Positions 35,151-43,622 of a DNA stretch of 64,000 nt are shown here, one piece after another (the first letter of the stretch is position 1; each line of letters starts with the position of its first letter). The DNA is from Maribellus maritimus (GTDB lineage: Bacteria > Bacteroidota > Bacteroidia > Bacteroidales > Prolixibacteraceae): the NCBI RefSeq assembly GCF_022267315.1, contig NZ_JAIKLE010000007.1, positions 176,211 to 240,210 on the forward strand, given 5' to 3'. Position numbers and translations under genes: made by a program. The notes under the pieces were generated by a model. The model made no database searches and was not told the origin of the DNA. It worked only from the letters and a program-made list of their open reading frames with translations.

Positions 35151-36233
35151 ATGACAAAAGAAATTTATACCAGAATTATTGGCACAGGAAGTTATCTTCC
35201 TCCCAGAATAATAAAAAACAGTCATTTTTTAAACAACAAATTTTACGATCTTTCATCAAAGAAATTACTTGAAAAACCGAATGAAGAAATCATTCAAAAA
35301 TTTAAGGAAATTACCAATATTGAAGAAAGACGTTATGTTGCGGAAGACCAAGTGACTTCAGATGTTGCAGCTTTGGCTATAAAGGATGCCTGCAAATCGG
35401 CTGAGATAAATGAGGAAAGTCTTGATTTTATAATTGTAGCACATAATTTTGGCGATATTCTTGAAGGAAATATCAGAACTGATGTTTTGCCGGCTCTAGC
35501 AAACAAAGTGAAGATGAAACTTCACATTAAAAACCCTTCCTGTATAGCGCACGACGTCGTGTCAGGTTGCCCGGGGTGGACGCAGGGAATGATAATTGCC
35601 GATGCATACATTAAAAGTGGTTTTATGAAACGCGGAGTTGTCGTGGGTGCTGATGTACTTTCACGTATTTCTGACCCTCACGATCGCGATTCAATGATTT
35701 ATGCAGACGGCGCCGGTGCAACCATTGTTGAGGCTGTGGAAAGTGAAGAACCAACAGGTATTTTATCTCATTCAAGTCGTTCTGATTCGGTGAGTTATGC
35801 AAACCTGCTCACGCTAGGTCCCTCAAGCAATCCTGACTTTGAAGGAAATGAATTGTTTATAAAAATGGCCGGGCATAAGTTATACATTTACGCCATCAAC
35901 AATGTCCCGGGAGTAGTTCGGGAAAGTATCGAAAATGCCGGACTGGATTTAAGTGACATCAAAAAAGTATTTATCCATCAAGCCAATGAAAAAATGGATG
36001 AAGCGATTTTGAATGGCGTTTTCAAACTGTATCGTGAAAAGCATATACCTGAGGGAATTATGCCGATGAGTATCCGTAAACTGGGGAACTCTTCAACGGC
36101 TACAGTGCCAACAGTAATTGATTTGGTTTTAAAAGGAAAAATGGAAGGACAGGAAATAAACCCGGGCGATCACTGTATTATTTGTTCTGTTGGAGCCGGA
36201 ATGAATATAAATTCCATTGTTTATAAGTGGTAA
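35151..36233 (+). CDS. 3-oxoacyl-ACP synthase III family protein
   Basis: Thiolase-fold condensing enzyme of the FabH/KAS III family, 360 residues. The Cys-His-Asn triad is complete: C140 in VVSGCPGWTQG, H276 in VFIHQANEKM, N313 in KLGNSSTATVP. It is longer than housekeeping FabH (about 320) and has an insertion (NFGDILEGNIRTDVLPALANKVKMK region), so it may be a specialised KAS III that uses an unusual acyl donor. AAGAAGGA precedes the ATG at 35151; a frame open further upstream is ignored. It probably shares a transcript with lpxH and ends at a strong terminator. Confidence 0.88.
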   Translation: MTKEIYTRIIGTGSYLPPRIIKNSHFLNNKFYDLSSKKLLEKPNEEIIQKFKEITNIEERRYVAEDQVTSDVAALAIKDACKSAEINEESLDFIIVAHNFGDILEGNIRTDVLPALANKVKMKLHIKNPSCIAHDVVSGCPGWTQGMIIADAYIKSGFMKRGVVVGADVLSRISDPHDRDSMIYADGAGATIVEAVESEEPTGILSHSSRSDSVSYANLLTLGPSSNPDFEGNELFIKMAGHKLYIYAINNVPGVVRESIENAGLDLSDIKKVFIHQANEKMDEAILNGVFKLYREKHIPEGIMPMSIRKLGNSSTATVPTVIDLVLKGKMEGQEINPGDHCIICSVGAGMNINSIVYKW

Positions 36234-36260
36234 ACTTTTCTGTCTGCAAAAATATCTTAT

Positions 36261-36297
36261 AACTGGTACGTTTTAGTTAAATTGTACCAGTTTTTTT
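36261..36297 (+). terminator. Rho-independent terminator after the KAS III gene
   Basis: AACTGGTAC (36261-36269) pairs perfectly with GTACCAGTT (36284-36292), 14-base loop, followed by T residues. Confidence 0.85.
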
Positions 36298-36318
36298 ATG
36301 CCTTAAATTAAAATCTAA

Positions 36319-37680
36319 ATGGAATTTATCTATTTGTTTTCAGGAGTAGCGCTTGGGTTGGTTATCGCTTTTTTGTATTTGAACTGGAAGAGTCAGAAAA
36401 AACAATCGCAGATTCAACTTGAATTTCAGAATCAGGAAAAATTAATTGATGAACAAAAGGTAGCCGCTGAAAAACAAAGTTTGGTTTGGGAAGAACGATA
36501 TCAAGCGTTAAAAGCAGAAGCAGAAGAGTGGAAAGCAGATTTGGTAAAAACCAGGGAGGAAAATACACAGCTAAACGTTAGGCTTGAGAATGCCAAGGTT
36601 CAGTTTTTGAATCAGGAGAAAAAACTGCAGGAACAAAAAGCTGAGCTTGACGAAATTCAGAAAAAATTTACGACTGAATTTGAAAATATTGCCAATAAAA
36701 TTTTGGAAAAGAACAGTGAAAAATTTACGTTAGCCAATCAAAAAAATATCGGTGAGGTATTAAATCCCCTAAAGGAAAAAATTCTGCTTTTTGAAAAGAA
36801 AGTGGAAGACACTTATCAGAAAGGATTAAAAGACCAGACCGATTTGCGGGCAGAGCTAAAAAAATTACATGAATTAAATACAAAAATCAGCGAGGAAGCA
36901 AGTAATCTGACCAAAGCATTAAAAGGCGATGTAAAAAAACAGGGAAACTGGGGAGAAGTAGTTTTGGAACGTATTCTTGAGCGTTCGGGCTTAAACGAAG
37001 GCGAACAGGGATATCAGAAACAATTTAGTGATACGTCAGAGGATGGAAAACGTATTCAGCCTGATATTATAATTAATCTTCCTGATAACAAGCACATTAT
37101 TGTCGACTCAAAAGTTTCTTTGGTAGCTTATGAACGGGCAGTAAATGTTTCTGCCGAAGACGAAAGGCAAAAGTTTATCAAGGAACATCTTTTGAGTATA
37201 AAAACACATATAAAGGGACTAAGCGAAAAGCATTATCAAACTGCAAAAAATCTGAACTCACCTGATTTTGTATTGCTCTTTATCCCCATTGAAGCCTCGT
37301 TTAGTGTTGCTGTTCAGGAAGATCAGGAACTGTTTTCTTTTGCCTGGGATTTGAAGGTGGTAATCGTAAGTCCGTCAACTCTGCTTGCAACCCTGCGTAC
37401 AATTGCTTCCATCTGGCAACAGGAAAATCAAAACCGAAATGCGCTGGAAATAGCAAGACAGGGAGGTGCTTTGTATGATAAATTTGTTGGTTTTATAGGC
37501 GATATGGAAAATATGGGTAAAAACCTTGAAACCACCAGAAAAACATATGAACTGGCCATGAATAAACTTCATACCGGTGCAGGAAACCTAGTTCGCCGTG
37601 CCGAGAACATTAAGAAGTTGGGGGCAAAAACTACAAAAGAAATTCCGGGTAATTTACTTGAAAATGAGTTGGATGATTAA
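36319..37680 (+). CDS. rmuC: DNA recombination protein RmuC
   Basis: One N-terminal transmembrane helix (about 3-22), a long coiled coil (about 25-170, Gln/Glu/Lys-rich), then the nuclease-fold RmuC domain: KQGNWGEVVLERILERSGL, GKRIQPDIIINLPDNKHIIVDSKVSLVAYERA (PD-(D/E)xK-like core with D and D-K), FVLLFIPIEASFSVAVQED and VSPSTLLATLRTIASIWQQE. RmuC limits DNA rearrangements at inverted repeats. Length 453 is typical. The last four bases overlap the following minus-strand gene. Confidence 0.94.
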   Translation: MEFIYLFSGVALGLVIAFLYLNWKSQKKQSQIQLEFQNQEKLIDEQKVAAEKQSLVWEERYQALKAEAEEWKADLVKTREENTQLNVRLENAKVQFLNQEKKLQEQKAELDEIQKKFTTEFENIANKILEKNSEKFTLANQKNIGEVLNPLKEKILLFEKKVEDTYQKGLKDQTDLRAELKKLHELNTKISEEASNLTKALKGDVKKQGNWGEVVLERILERSGLNEGEQGYQKQFSDTSEDGKRIQPDIIINLPDNKHIIVDSKVSLVAYERAVNVSAEDERQKFIKEHLLSIKTHIKGLSEKHYQTAKNLNSPDFVLLFIPIEASFSVAVQEDQELFSFAWDLKVVIVSPSTLLATLRTIASIWQQENQNRNALEIARQGGALYDKFVGFIGDMENMGKNLETTRKTYELAMNKLHTGAGNLVRRAENIKKLGAKTTKEIPGNLLENELDD

Positions 37681-38084
37681 AACCAACCTTTTGGGAAGTA
37701 GCCTCCCGAACCATTTTTATGAACGGTAAAATTGAGATATCCGGCTTTGTTCAGAAACCCGACACCAACTATTTTTTCTTCGTTGCTGAGTGTTACTACA
37801 GCTCCTATAATTTTGTTGGCAAAATATCCAAAATCAATTTGCTCCATAGCTTCCCCGGGGAGCTTAATTTTGTACGTCTTCAGGAAGACAGAGCTTGAGG
37901 TCTCAACTGTTGTTCCTTCTCCAAAAAATCCGACAGTTTCGCCATTGTCCAGTTTTATTTCGATATAAACAGCCAGCCTTTCCTGTTGGGCTCCGGATTT
38001 ATCTTCCTTTGCACTACCTGAAAAAGGAGATAAAAAAAGACAAAATAGCAGTGTTACAGGGACTAATAAGGCTAATTTTTTCAT
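37677..38084 (-). CDS. Secreted protein of unknown function
   Basis: Not recognised. 135 residues with a signal peptide (about 1-25, ending SGSA) and a small, probably beta-rich domain (YIEIKLDNGETVGFFGEGTTVE, GAVVTLSNEEKIVGVGFLNKAGYLNFTV). No cysteine in the mature part and no catalytic pattern. A -7 box (38121-38114) overlaps the end of the peroxiredoxin gene just upstream, so it can be transcribed on its own. Confidence 0.7.
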   Translation of the reverse strand: MKKLALLVPVTLLFCLFLSPFSGSAKEDKSGAQQERLAVYIEIKLDNGETVGFFGEGTTVETSSSVFLKTYKIKLPGEAMEQIDFGYFANKIIGAVVTLSNEEKIVGVGFLNKAGYLNFTVHKNGSGGYFPKGWF

Positions 38085-38113
38085 TTTTTTAATTCTTGGT
38101 TTTCAATCAGCGA

Positions 38114-38121
38114 CAAACCTA
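38114..38121 (-). promoter_or_regulatory. -7 box of the small secreted protein gene
   Basis: TAGGTTTG on the minus strand fits TAnnTTTG exactly, 30 bases before the ATG at 38084. No TTTG at the -33 distance. Confidence 0.4.
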
Positions 38122-38682
38122 AGAATTATTTTTTAAAAAAGTAAGCACATCTTTCGGATCACCACTTGCGTCAACATCTTCATTTTTATAAATTACTTTT
38201 CCCTCTTTGTCAATGATAAATGTCCATCGGCTTGCTGTTGCTCCTCGGGTGAGTTCAACGTTTTTTCCATCGATTTCACGTTCTATGGTGCCTCCGTCTC
38301 TGGTTGGTACTCCAAATTTACCTGCAATTTCACCTGACATATCAGAAAGTAACGGGAAATTTAAATCATAAGAATCTCTGAATACTTTTAATCCTTCTAC
38401 ATTATCTCCGCTAATTCCAACAACCAAAGCGTCGGCAGATTCTAAATCGCTGCTAAAGTCGCGGTAAGCACATGCCTGTTTGGTACATCCTCCTGTCATG
38501 GCAGCCGGGTAAAAATAAACTACAATATTTTTGCTCCCAAGGTGATCACCCAGGTTCCATTTCGTGCCGTCGACCGATGTTGCCGTAAAATCCGGCGCTT
38601 TATCCCCCACATGAAGATCTTTTGAGAAAATTTGTGCTGTAAATCCTAGAAACAGGACAAATGTAAAAACCAGTGTTTTCAT
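38119..38682 (-). CDS. Exported peroxiredoxin (BCP/PrxQ type)
   Basis: 187 residues with a signal peptide (about 1-20), so probably periplasmic. The peroxidatic motif is YFYPAAMTGGCTKQACAYRDF: the catalytic Cys lies after T-GG (usual T-PGC), with a second Cys five residues later as in PrxQ/BCP enzymes. Further family parts are GDKAPDFTATSVDGTKWNLGDHLG and SDMSGEIAGKFGVPTRDGG. It reduces hydroperoxides using thioredoxin-like donors. The insertion-free TGG variant is mildly unusual. Confidence 0.9.
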   Translation of the reverse strand: MKTLVFTFVLFLGFTAQIFSKDLHVGDKAPDFTATSVDGTKWNLGDHLGSKNIVVYFYPAAMTGGCTKQACAYRDFSSDLESADALVVGISGDNVEGLKVFRDSYDLNFPLLSDMSGEIAGKFGVPTRDGGTIEREIDGKNVELTRGATASRWTFIIDKEGKVIYKNEDVDASGDPKDVLTFLKNNS

Positions 38683-38843
38683 TCTAATTAATTTTAATAT
38701 TTGTTTGAATTTTTTTTATACACATTCTGTACATCATAAACAACCACGCTTCAATTTGGTTGATAAGATGTGAATTTATTCTTTCTTTAAGGAGCTAGTA
38801 ATCAGGTTAAAAATCCGTATATTATTCCATAATTCAATTTAAA

Positions 38844-39260
38844 ATGGGTCACACACATGCATATCGTTGTACTTTTTGTGGCTATGAAGAAGAGTTCAAT
38901 CGCGGTCACGGGTTTTTAATTCATTCTCAGCCTGCAAGTGAATATTTAAAACAAAAGACCAGGTATTTTCACTATAAGACACACCGACTAATTAAAGAGC
39001 TTTCAAAAAAGTACAATCATCTTTTTATTAAGGCTGGTTTTGAGGTGTATATTTGTCCAAGGTGTAAAATATTATCGGATAAAGTTGAAGTGAAAATTTT
39101 AAAAGATACGGAGTTGCTTCATAGGAGCGAATTCAGGTGTAACTCCTGCAAGGCACGTTTACGACGCACAAATATTCATCGCCTGCAAATGGCCGTTTGC
39201 CCAAAATGTCACAAAAAAACTTTTCAGTTGAATCAATCCGCTCAGCTCTTGTGGGCTTAG
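38844..39260 (+). CDS. Four-CxxC zinc-ribbon protein of unknown function
   Basis: 138 residues without signal peptide or membrane helix. Four CxxC pairs: C9-C12, C71-C74, C99-C102 and C119-C122, suggesting two zinc sites, one pairing 9/12 with 71/74 and one a C-terminal ribbon. Basic and aromatic residues surround them (FHYKTHRLIKELSKKYNH, RARLRRT-type stretch). The N-terminal HTHAYRCTFCGYEEEFNRGHG is His-rich. I do not recognise the family; a nucleic-acid or protein-binding role is possible. Its final bases overlap the end of elaA on the other strand. Confidence 0.7.
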   Translation: MGHTHAYRCTFCGYEEEFNRGHGFLIHSQPASEYLKQKTRYFHYKTHRLIKELSKKYNHLFIKAGFEVYICPRCKILSDKVEVKILKDTELLHRSEFRCNSCKARLRRTNIHRLQMAVCPKCHKKTFQLNQSAQLLWA

Positions 39261-39718
39261 GAATTCTTTCGGTTTTTCTTTTGGTATATCATTCCATAAT
39301 GAGGTATTCCGTCTTCAAGGTATTCTTCTGTAACAATTATAAATCCCAGGCTTTCATAAAAATTTTGCAGATACTTTTGTGCACTGATTTTTATTTTAGT
39401 GGCATTCCAGTTATTTAAAATAAATGACATTGCATCCTTCATCATACGACAACCAATTCCCTTGCCCCTTTCCGATTTTTTGACGATTACTCTTCCAATG
39501 GAATACTCAGAAAAACGTGTTCCGGGTTTTAGTAACCTCGAATAGGCAACAATTTTTCCATCTTCCCGGAGAAATTGGTGGACAGCATTTTTGTCCAAAC
39601 CATCCAAATCGTTGTAAATACAATCTTGTTCAACAACAAAAATTTCAGCTCTGAGTTGTAGTATTTCGTATAATTCTTCCAGTGATAATTCACTAAAATA
39701 TTTAAACTCAAAATTCAT
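39257..39718 (-). CDS. elaA: GNAT family N-acetyltransferase (ElaA-like)
   Basis: 153-residue acetyltransferase. ElaA hallmarks: LYEILQLRAEIFVVEQDCIYNDLDGLD at the start and IGRVIVKKSERGKGIGCRMMKDA (acetyl-CoA loop R-x-x-G-x-G). The C-terminal YESLGFI...DGIPHYGM also fits. Substrate is unknown. It starts 9 bases after the GntP permease stop and is probably co-transcribed with it. Confidence 0.9.
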   Translation of the reverse strand: MNFEFKYFSELSLEELYEILQLRAEIFVVEQDCIYNDLDGLDKNAVHQFLREDGKIVAYSRLLKPGTRFSEYSIGRVIVKKSERGKGIGCRMMKDAMSFILNNWNATKIKISAQKYLQNFYESLGFIIVTEEYLEDGIPHYGMIYQKKNRKNS

Positions 39719-39727
39719 AGGCTAAAA

Positions 39728-41086
39728 TCAAAAGAAAAGGCTGGCTAACAGTGTAAATACCAATCCGCAAATAGCAATTATCGACTCCATAACTGTCCAC
39801 GATTGCAGGGTTTGTTTTTCATTCATCCCAAAATATTTCCCAACCAGCCAGAAACCACTGTCGTTAACATGTGAAAGAAGTGTTGCCCCGGAAGCGATAG
39901 CCAAAACCACAAGCGCTCTTTCAGGGTCGCTCAACCCAAATTCTCCTAAAACCGGAGCAATTATTCCGGCAGCAGTAATCATGGCAACGGTTGCCGAACC
40001 TTGAGTTACCCTTACCACAGCAGCCAGCAGCCATGCAAGTAAAATTGGAGGGAGGGCTGAACCGGCCATCGATTCTGCCATGATTTTTCCAATACCGCTA
40101 TCTACCAAAATTTGTTTTAGTACACCACCTGCGCCAGTAATTAAAATGATAATTCCGGCCGGGCCAAGTGCCTTTGTACTAAGGTCAAGGATTTTTTGTT
40201 TCTCTAATCCGCGGCGAATACATAAAAAGTATGTAGCTATTAAAGTTGCAATAATTAACGCTGAAAACGGGTGTCCTACAAATTCAAAAATATCTGTCCA
40301 GATTGATTTTTCAACAACTTCTTTACTTACAGCTAGACCGGTAAATGTATTGACTAAAATTAAAAATAAAGGAACCGCGATGATTATGGCGATTAAACGA
40401 AATGAAGGCAGGTTGTTTTCATCGTAATCTTTTTTCTGCTGAATATCAATTTCCGAAGGAGGTTCGATGTAGATTTTTTTTGAAATAAATTTTCCCCAAA
40501 TGGGGCCTGCAATTACAGCAGTTGGAAATCCCAAAATAACACCCAGTAAAATGACCCACCCCAATTGAACATTAATAATATCGGCCACTGCTACCGGGCC
40601 GGGCGTGGGAGGAATAAAACTGTGGGTTACGGCCAGCCCTGCAAGCAGCGGAATTCCATAATACAACAGCGATTTTTTTGTGTCGCGGGAAAGTGCATAA
40701 ATAATGGGCACCAATATAATAAATCCAACATCGAGAAACACCGGGATGGCCACAATAAAACCTGTGATTACCATTGCCCATGAGGCTTTGTCTGTCCCAA
40801 ATTTTTTCACCAGGTAATGCGCCAGCGATTCGGCTCCCCCTGAACTTTCCAGCATTTGCCCAAAAATAGCTCCCAGCCCCACCACTGTTGCAACAAAACC
40901 AAGTGTTCCTGCCATTCCATCCTGAATAGCCTGTGTTATCCCATTAAGCGGCATTCCTGCCACAATTCCTACATAAATGGCTGTTATTAATAAAGAAATA
41001 AATGCGCTGATTTTTAATTTTAAAACCATTAAAAGTAAAAGCGCAACTGCTGAAATAACAATAAAAATCAGAAACGGTGTTGACAT
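39728..41086 (-). CDS. GntP family gluconate-type permease
   Basis: 452-residue inner-membrane transporter with about 12-14 helices. GntP family sequence runs throughout: LKISAFISLLITAIYVGIVAGMPL, GMAGTLGFVATVVGLGAIFGQMLESSGGAESLAHYLVKKFG, FLDVGFIILVPIIYAL, HSFIPPTPGPVAVADI and LSHVNDSGFWLVGKYFGM. The family imports gluconate or related sugar acids with protons. Substrate not resolvable. A good promoter lies upstream; the gene is divergent from the corrinoid-protein gene. Confidence 0.92.
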   Translation of the reverse strand: MSTPFLIFIVISAVALLLLMVLKLKISAFISLLITAIYVGIVAGMPLNGITQAIQDGMAGTLGFVATVVGLGAIFGQMLESSGGAESLAHYLVKKFGTDKASWAMVITGFIVAIPVFLDVGFIILVPIIYALSRDTKKSLLYYGIPLLAGLAVTHSFIPPTPGPVAVADIINVQLGWVILLGVILGFPTAVIAGPIWGKFISKKIYIEPPSEIDIQQKKDYDENNLPSFRLIAIIIAVPLFLILVNTFTGLAVSKEVVEKSIWTDIFEFVGHPFSALIIATLIATYFLCIRRGLEKQKILDLSTKALGPAGIIILITGAGGVLKQILVDSGIGKIMAESMAGSALPPILLAWLLAAVVRVTQGSATVAMITAAGIIAPVLGEFGLSDPERALVVLAIASGATLLSHVNDSGFWLVGKYFGMNEKQTLQSWTVMESIIAICGLVFTLLASLFF

Positions 41087-41112
41087 TTAATTTAGTTTAG
41101 GATTTTCAGCTT

Positions 41113-41143
41113 TAAAGTTAGAATTTAACTTGTGGATTACAAA
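41113..41143 (-). promoter_or_regulatory. Promoter of gntP-elaA
   Basis: Minus strand TTTG (41143-41140), 19 bases, TAACTTTA (41120-41113; 7 of 8). Start point is about 20 bases before the permease ATG. Confidence 0.55.
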
Positions 41144-41223
41144 CCGGCACGTCTATTTTGGACTAAACTTTTATATGATGTGAATTTTTCTAAAACGGTT
41201 TGTAAGAATTGAAATATAACTAT

Positions 41224-41253
41224 TTTGTCTGCAAATATTTAATGGTATTTTTG
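41224..41253 (+). promoter_or_regulatory. Promoter of the corrinoid-protein operon
   Basis: TTTG (41224-41227), 18 bases, TATTTTTG (41246-41253): an exact Bacteroidota promoter. It lies inside a longer open frame, which shows that the translation start must be the later ATG at 41278. Confidence 0.65.
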
Positions 41254-41277
41254 TTAAATAACCTAAAAGACCAAAAT

Positions 41278-41946
41278 ATGAGTGATCTACTAACCAAAAT
41301 TTCAGATTGTATAGAATTTGGTAAAATCAATAAGGCCGCACCTTATCCGCCTCAAATGAAAGATATGGATGGAACCGATGAACTAACCAGACAGGCGTTG
41401 GATTCCGGTATTTCTGCCCAAAAAATACTTTCAGAGGGATTGATGCCTGGGATGGAAAAAGTTGGTGTCAAATTCAGAGAGAATAAAGTGTTTGTTCCCC
41501 AGGTTCTTATGTCGGCAAAAGCAATGAGTACTGCTTTGCTACACTTAAAGCCTTATTTTCTTACCGGGGAAGTAAAACAAAAAGGTACTTTAATTATTGG
41601 TACTGTTGAAGGAGATTTGCACGACATTGGGAAAAACCTGGTTTCGATGATGGTAGAAGGAAACGGTTGGAAGGTCGTGGATTTAGGCACCGATGTGTCT
41701 GCTGATAAATTTGTTGAAGCCCTCCGGGAAAATGAAAATGCAATTGTTGGCCTTTCCGCGTTGCTCACAACAACGATGGTAAGTATGGAACGAATTACAA
41801 AAGCGATAAAAGAAGCTATGCCGTTTGCAAAAATTGCAGTTGGAGGTGCACCGGTAAACGACGATTTCAGGCAAAGAATAGGCGCTGACGCCTACTCTCC
41901 TGATCCTCAAGGACTGGTGGAATATTTAAATTCACTTGTCGCTTAA
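41278..41946 (+). CDS. Corrinoid (B12-binding) methyltransferase carrier protein
   Basis: 222 residues: an N-terminal helical cap (about 1-90, ending RENKVFVPQVLMSAKAM) and a Rossmann-like cobalamin domain. The B12 motif D-x-H-x-x-G is seen as EGDLHDIGKNLV (lower axial His), with S-x-L as VGLSALLTTTM and G-G as AVGGAPVN. This is the layout of the MtaC/MtbC/MtvC class and of the MetH B12 module. It carries a methyl group between two enzymes as methylcobalamin. The acceptor enzyme is probably the homocysteine methyltransferase 14 bases downstream; no donor-side methyltransferase is next to it. Confidence 0.92.
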   Translation: MSDLLTKISDCIEFGKINKAAPYPPQMKDMDGTDELTRQALDSGISAQKILSEGLMPGMEKVGVKFRENKVFVPQVLMSAKAMSTALLHLKPYFLTGEVKQKGTLIIGTVEGDLHDIGKNLVSMMVEGNGWKVVDLGTDVSADKFVEALRENENAIVGLSALLTTTMVSMERITKAIKEAMPFAKIAVGGAPVNDDFRQRIGADAYSPDPQGLVEYLNSLVA

Positions 41947-41960
41947 CCGAAATTAAAAAA

Positions 41961-42842
41961 ATGGGGAAAATAGTAGAACTGATAAAGAGAGGAGAAATAC
42001 TTGTCTCCGATGGTGCCTGGGGAACTTTTCTTCAGCAAATGGGTTTACAGCCTGGAGAATGTCCTGAAGAGTGGAATAGTAAATATCCTGAGAAAGTGCT
42101 GGAAATTGCGCAGAGTTATATTGATGCCGGTTCTGATTTGATTGAGACAAACAGTTTTGGTGGTACTCGTTTTAAGCTTGAAAAGTATGGTCTGGGTGAT
42201 AAAGTTTTTGAACTAAACAAGGCAGCCGCAGAAATTAGCAGAAAAGCTGCCGGAGATAAGTTTGTATTGGGTTCGGTTGGCCCTACGGGTAAAATTCTGA
42301 TGATGGGAGATGTTACCGAAGAAGAATTGTACGATGCTTTTAAAGAACAGGCCAAAGGATTGGAAGCGGGCGGCGCCGATGCAATTATGATTGAAACTAT
42401 GACCGATTTGGATGAAGCGCGACTAGCCATTCGGGCTGCAAAAGAAAACACAAAAATGGAAGTGTTTTGTACAATGACGTTTGAAAAAACAGTGGATGGT
42501 ACGTTTCGTTCGATGATGGGGGTGTCACCAACTGATATGGTAACTACCATTATTGACGCCGGTGCTGAGTTGATAGGCGCAAACTGTGGAAATGGAATCG
42601 CAAATATGATTGGGATTGTTGAAGAAATTCGTCGAATCAATAAAGATATTCCGGTTTTGGTACATGCAAATGCGGGAATGCCGGTGTATAAAGACGGAGA
42701 AACAGTTTTTCCTGAAAGCCCGGAGGAGATGGCTATGCTTATTCCCAAAATTATTTCCGCCGGAGCAAATATGATTGGAGGTTGTTGCGGCACAACACCG
42801 GAGCATATTCAAAAGGTGAGGGAAATAGTGGATGGGAAATGA
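41961..42842 (+). CDS. Homocysteine S-methyltransferase family protein
   Basis: 293-residue TIM barrel matching the first (homocysteine) module of MetH. Start ILVSDGAWGTFLQQMGL; zinc ligands in LIGANCGNG (about residue 208) and GGCCGTTP (about 273-280). GSVGPTGKI and ETMTDLDEARLA also fit. It transfers a methyl group to homocysteine to give methionine. With the corrinoid protein it makes a split half of MetH that lacks the methyl-tetrahydrofolate and reactivation modules. The true methyl donor or acceptor is unknown; betaine, methoxylated or other methylated compounds are possible. Confidence 0.9.
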   Translation: MGKIVELIKRGEILVSDGAWGTFLQQMGLQPGECPEEWNSKYPEKVLEIAQSYIDAGSDLIETNSFGGTRFKLEKYGLGDKVFELNKAAAEISRKAAGDKFVLGSVGPTGKILMMGDVTEEELYDAFKEQAKGLEAGGADAIMIETMTDLDEARLAIRAAKENTKMEVFCTMTFEKTVDGTFRSMMGVSPTDMVTTIIDAGAELIGANCGNGIANMIGIVEEIRRINKDIPVLVHANAGMPVYKDGETVFPESPEEMAMLIPKIISAGANMIGGCCGTTPEHIQKVREIVDGK

Positions 42843-42884
42843 TATTTTTATACCAAATTTTATATCACGGAGGGGAAGATATAT

Positions 42885-43622
42885 TTATTTGTGTTTTTCC
42901 AAAACCTCTTTGAATAATTTATTTTTGGGATAATATTCTGATAATTCAGTAAAATAACGTATACCTTTTTTATCGTCCTTTTCGATATTCAAATATATTC
43001 TCCCGAGGAAATACAGAGAGAGCGTTTTTACGATAATATCATTCTCTCCGGTAAAACCTTCAACTTCAACAAGAGCTTTTGCCCGGATTTCTCTTCTGTT
43101 TTTACTAAAAAGAGGGTTTATCAGATTATCGAAATATTGGAAAAGGGAGCTGTAGAGACTGAGCAATTTCATTCGGTTTTCAGGATAATCCAGATTTTCA
43201 GAGGTAATTTCGTCGAGCAACTTTTTTATTGTTGCCCTTGTATTTATTGCACCGATAATGTTAAACCGCTTGAATTCGTACCGAATCTGATAAGAATTTT
43301 TAATAAGCTGCCTCTGTTTTAATTCTGCGTCGTTTACATAGGTGCTGTCAAATTTCTCAAGGAATGATAAAAATACTTTTTGTTTTTCATTGTTTTGTTT
43401 TGCCTGTACAAATTCCCACCAAAACAAATCAATGGTTAACACATCGGTATAAAAACTTTCCAGGTTGGCCCTGTTTGCTGAGATTGTAGCATGCGCTTCT
43501 GCGTATTGTTCATTGTAAATATGCGAAAATACATTTGTAACAATACTGTCGTTCTCTGAAGAAAAAACCGGTTTTGAAAGCGTAGTTAAAAATAACAGAT
43601 TTACTAAAAGAAGTATTTTCAT
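42885..43622 (-). CDS. Exported helical-repeat protein of unknown function (envelope cluster)
   Basis: 245 residues with a signal peptide (about 1-21) and an all-helical mature part that resembles degenerate TPR repeats (NVFSHIYNEQYAEAHATISANR near the start; LGRIYLNIEKDDKKGIRYFTELSEYYPKNKLFKEVLE at the end). No enzyme motif. It is the last gene of a tight five-gene run; its start overlaps the previous gene's stop by four bases (ATGA-type). Likely periplasmic. Not recognised as a named family. Confidence 0.7.
   Translation of the reverse strand: MKILLLVNLLFLTTLSKPVFSSENDSIVTNVFSHIYNEQYAEAHATISANRANLESFYTDVLTIDLFWWEFVQAKQNNEKQKVFLSFLEKFDSTYVNDAELKQRQLIKNSYQIRYEFKRFNIIGAINTRATIKKLLDEITSENLDYPENRMKLLSLYSSLFQYFDNLINPLFSKNRREIRAKALVEVEGFTGENDIIVKTLSLYFLGRIYLNIEKDDKKGIRYFTELSEYYPKNKLFKEVLEKHK

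Noticed and set aside
41087..41277. Cobalamin riboswitch before the corrinoid-protein gene
   Set aside because: No B12-box or multi-stem structure can be seen; a plain promoter explains the region.
42116..42793. 225-codon antisense frame inside the homocysteine methyltransferase gene
   Set aside because: It is the mirror of a strongly conserved gene, composed of low-complexity Ser/Pro/Ile, with no promoter or family similarity.
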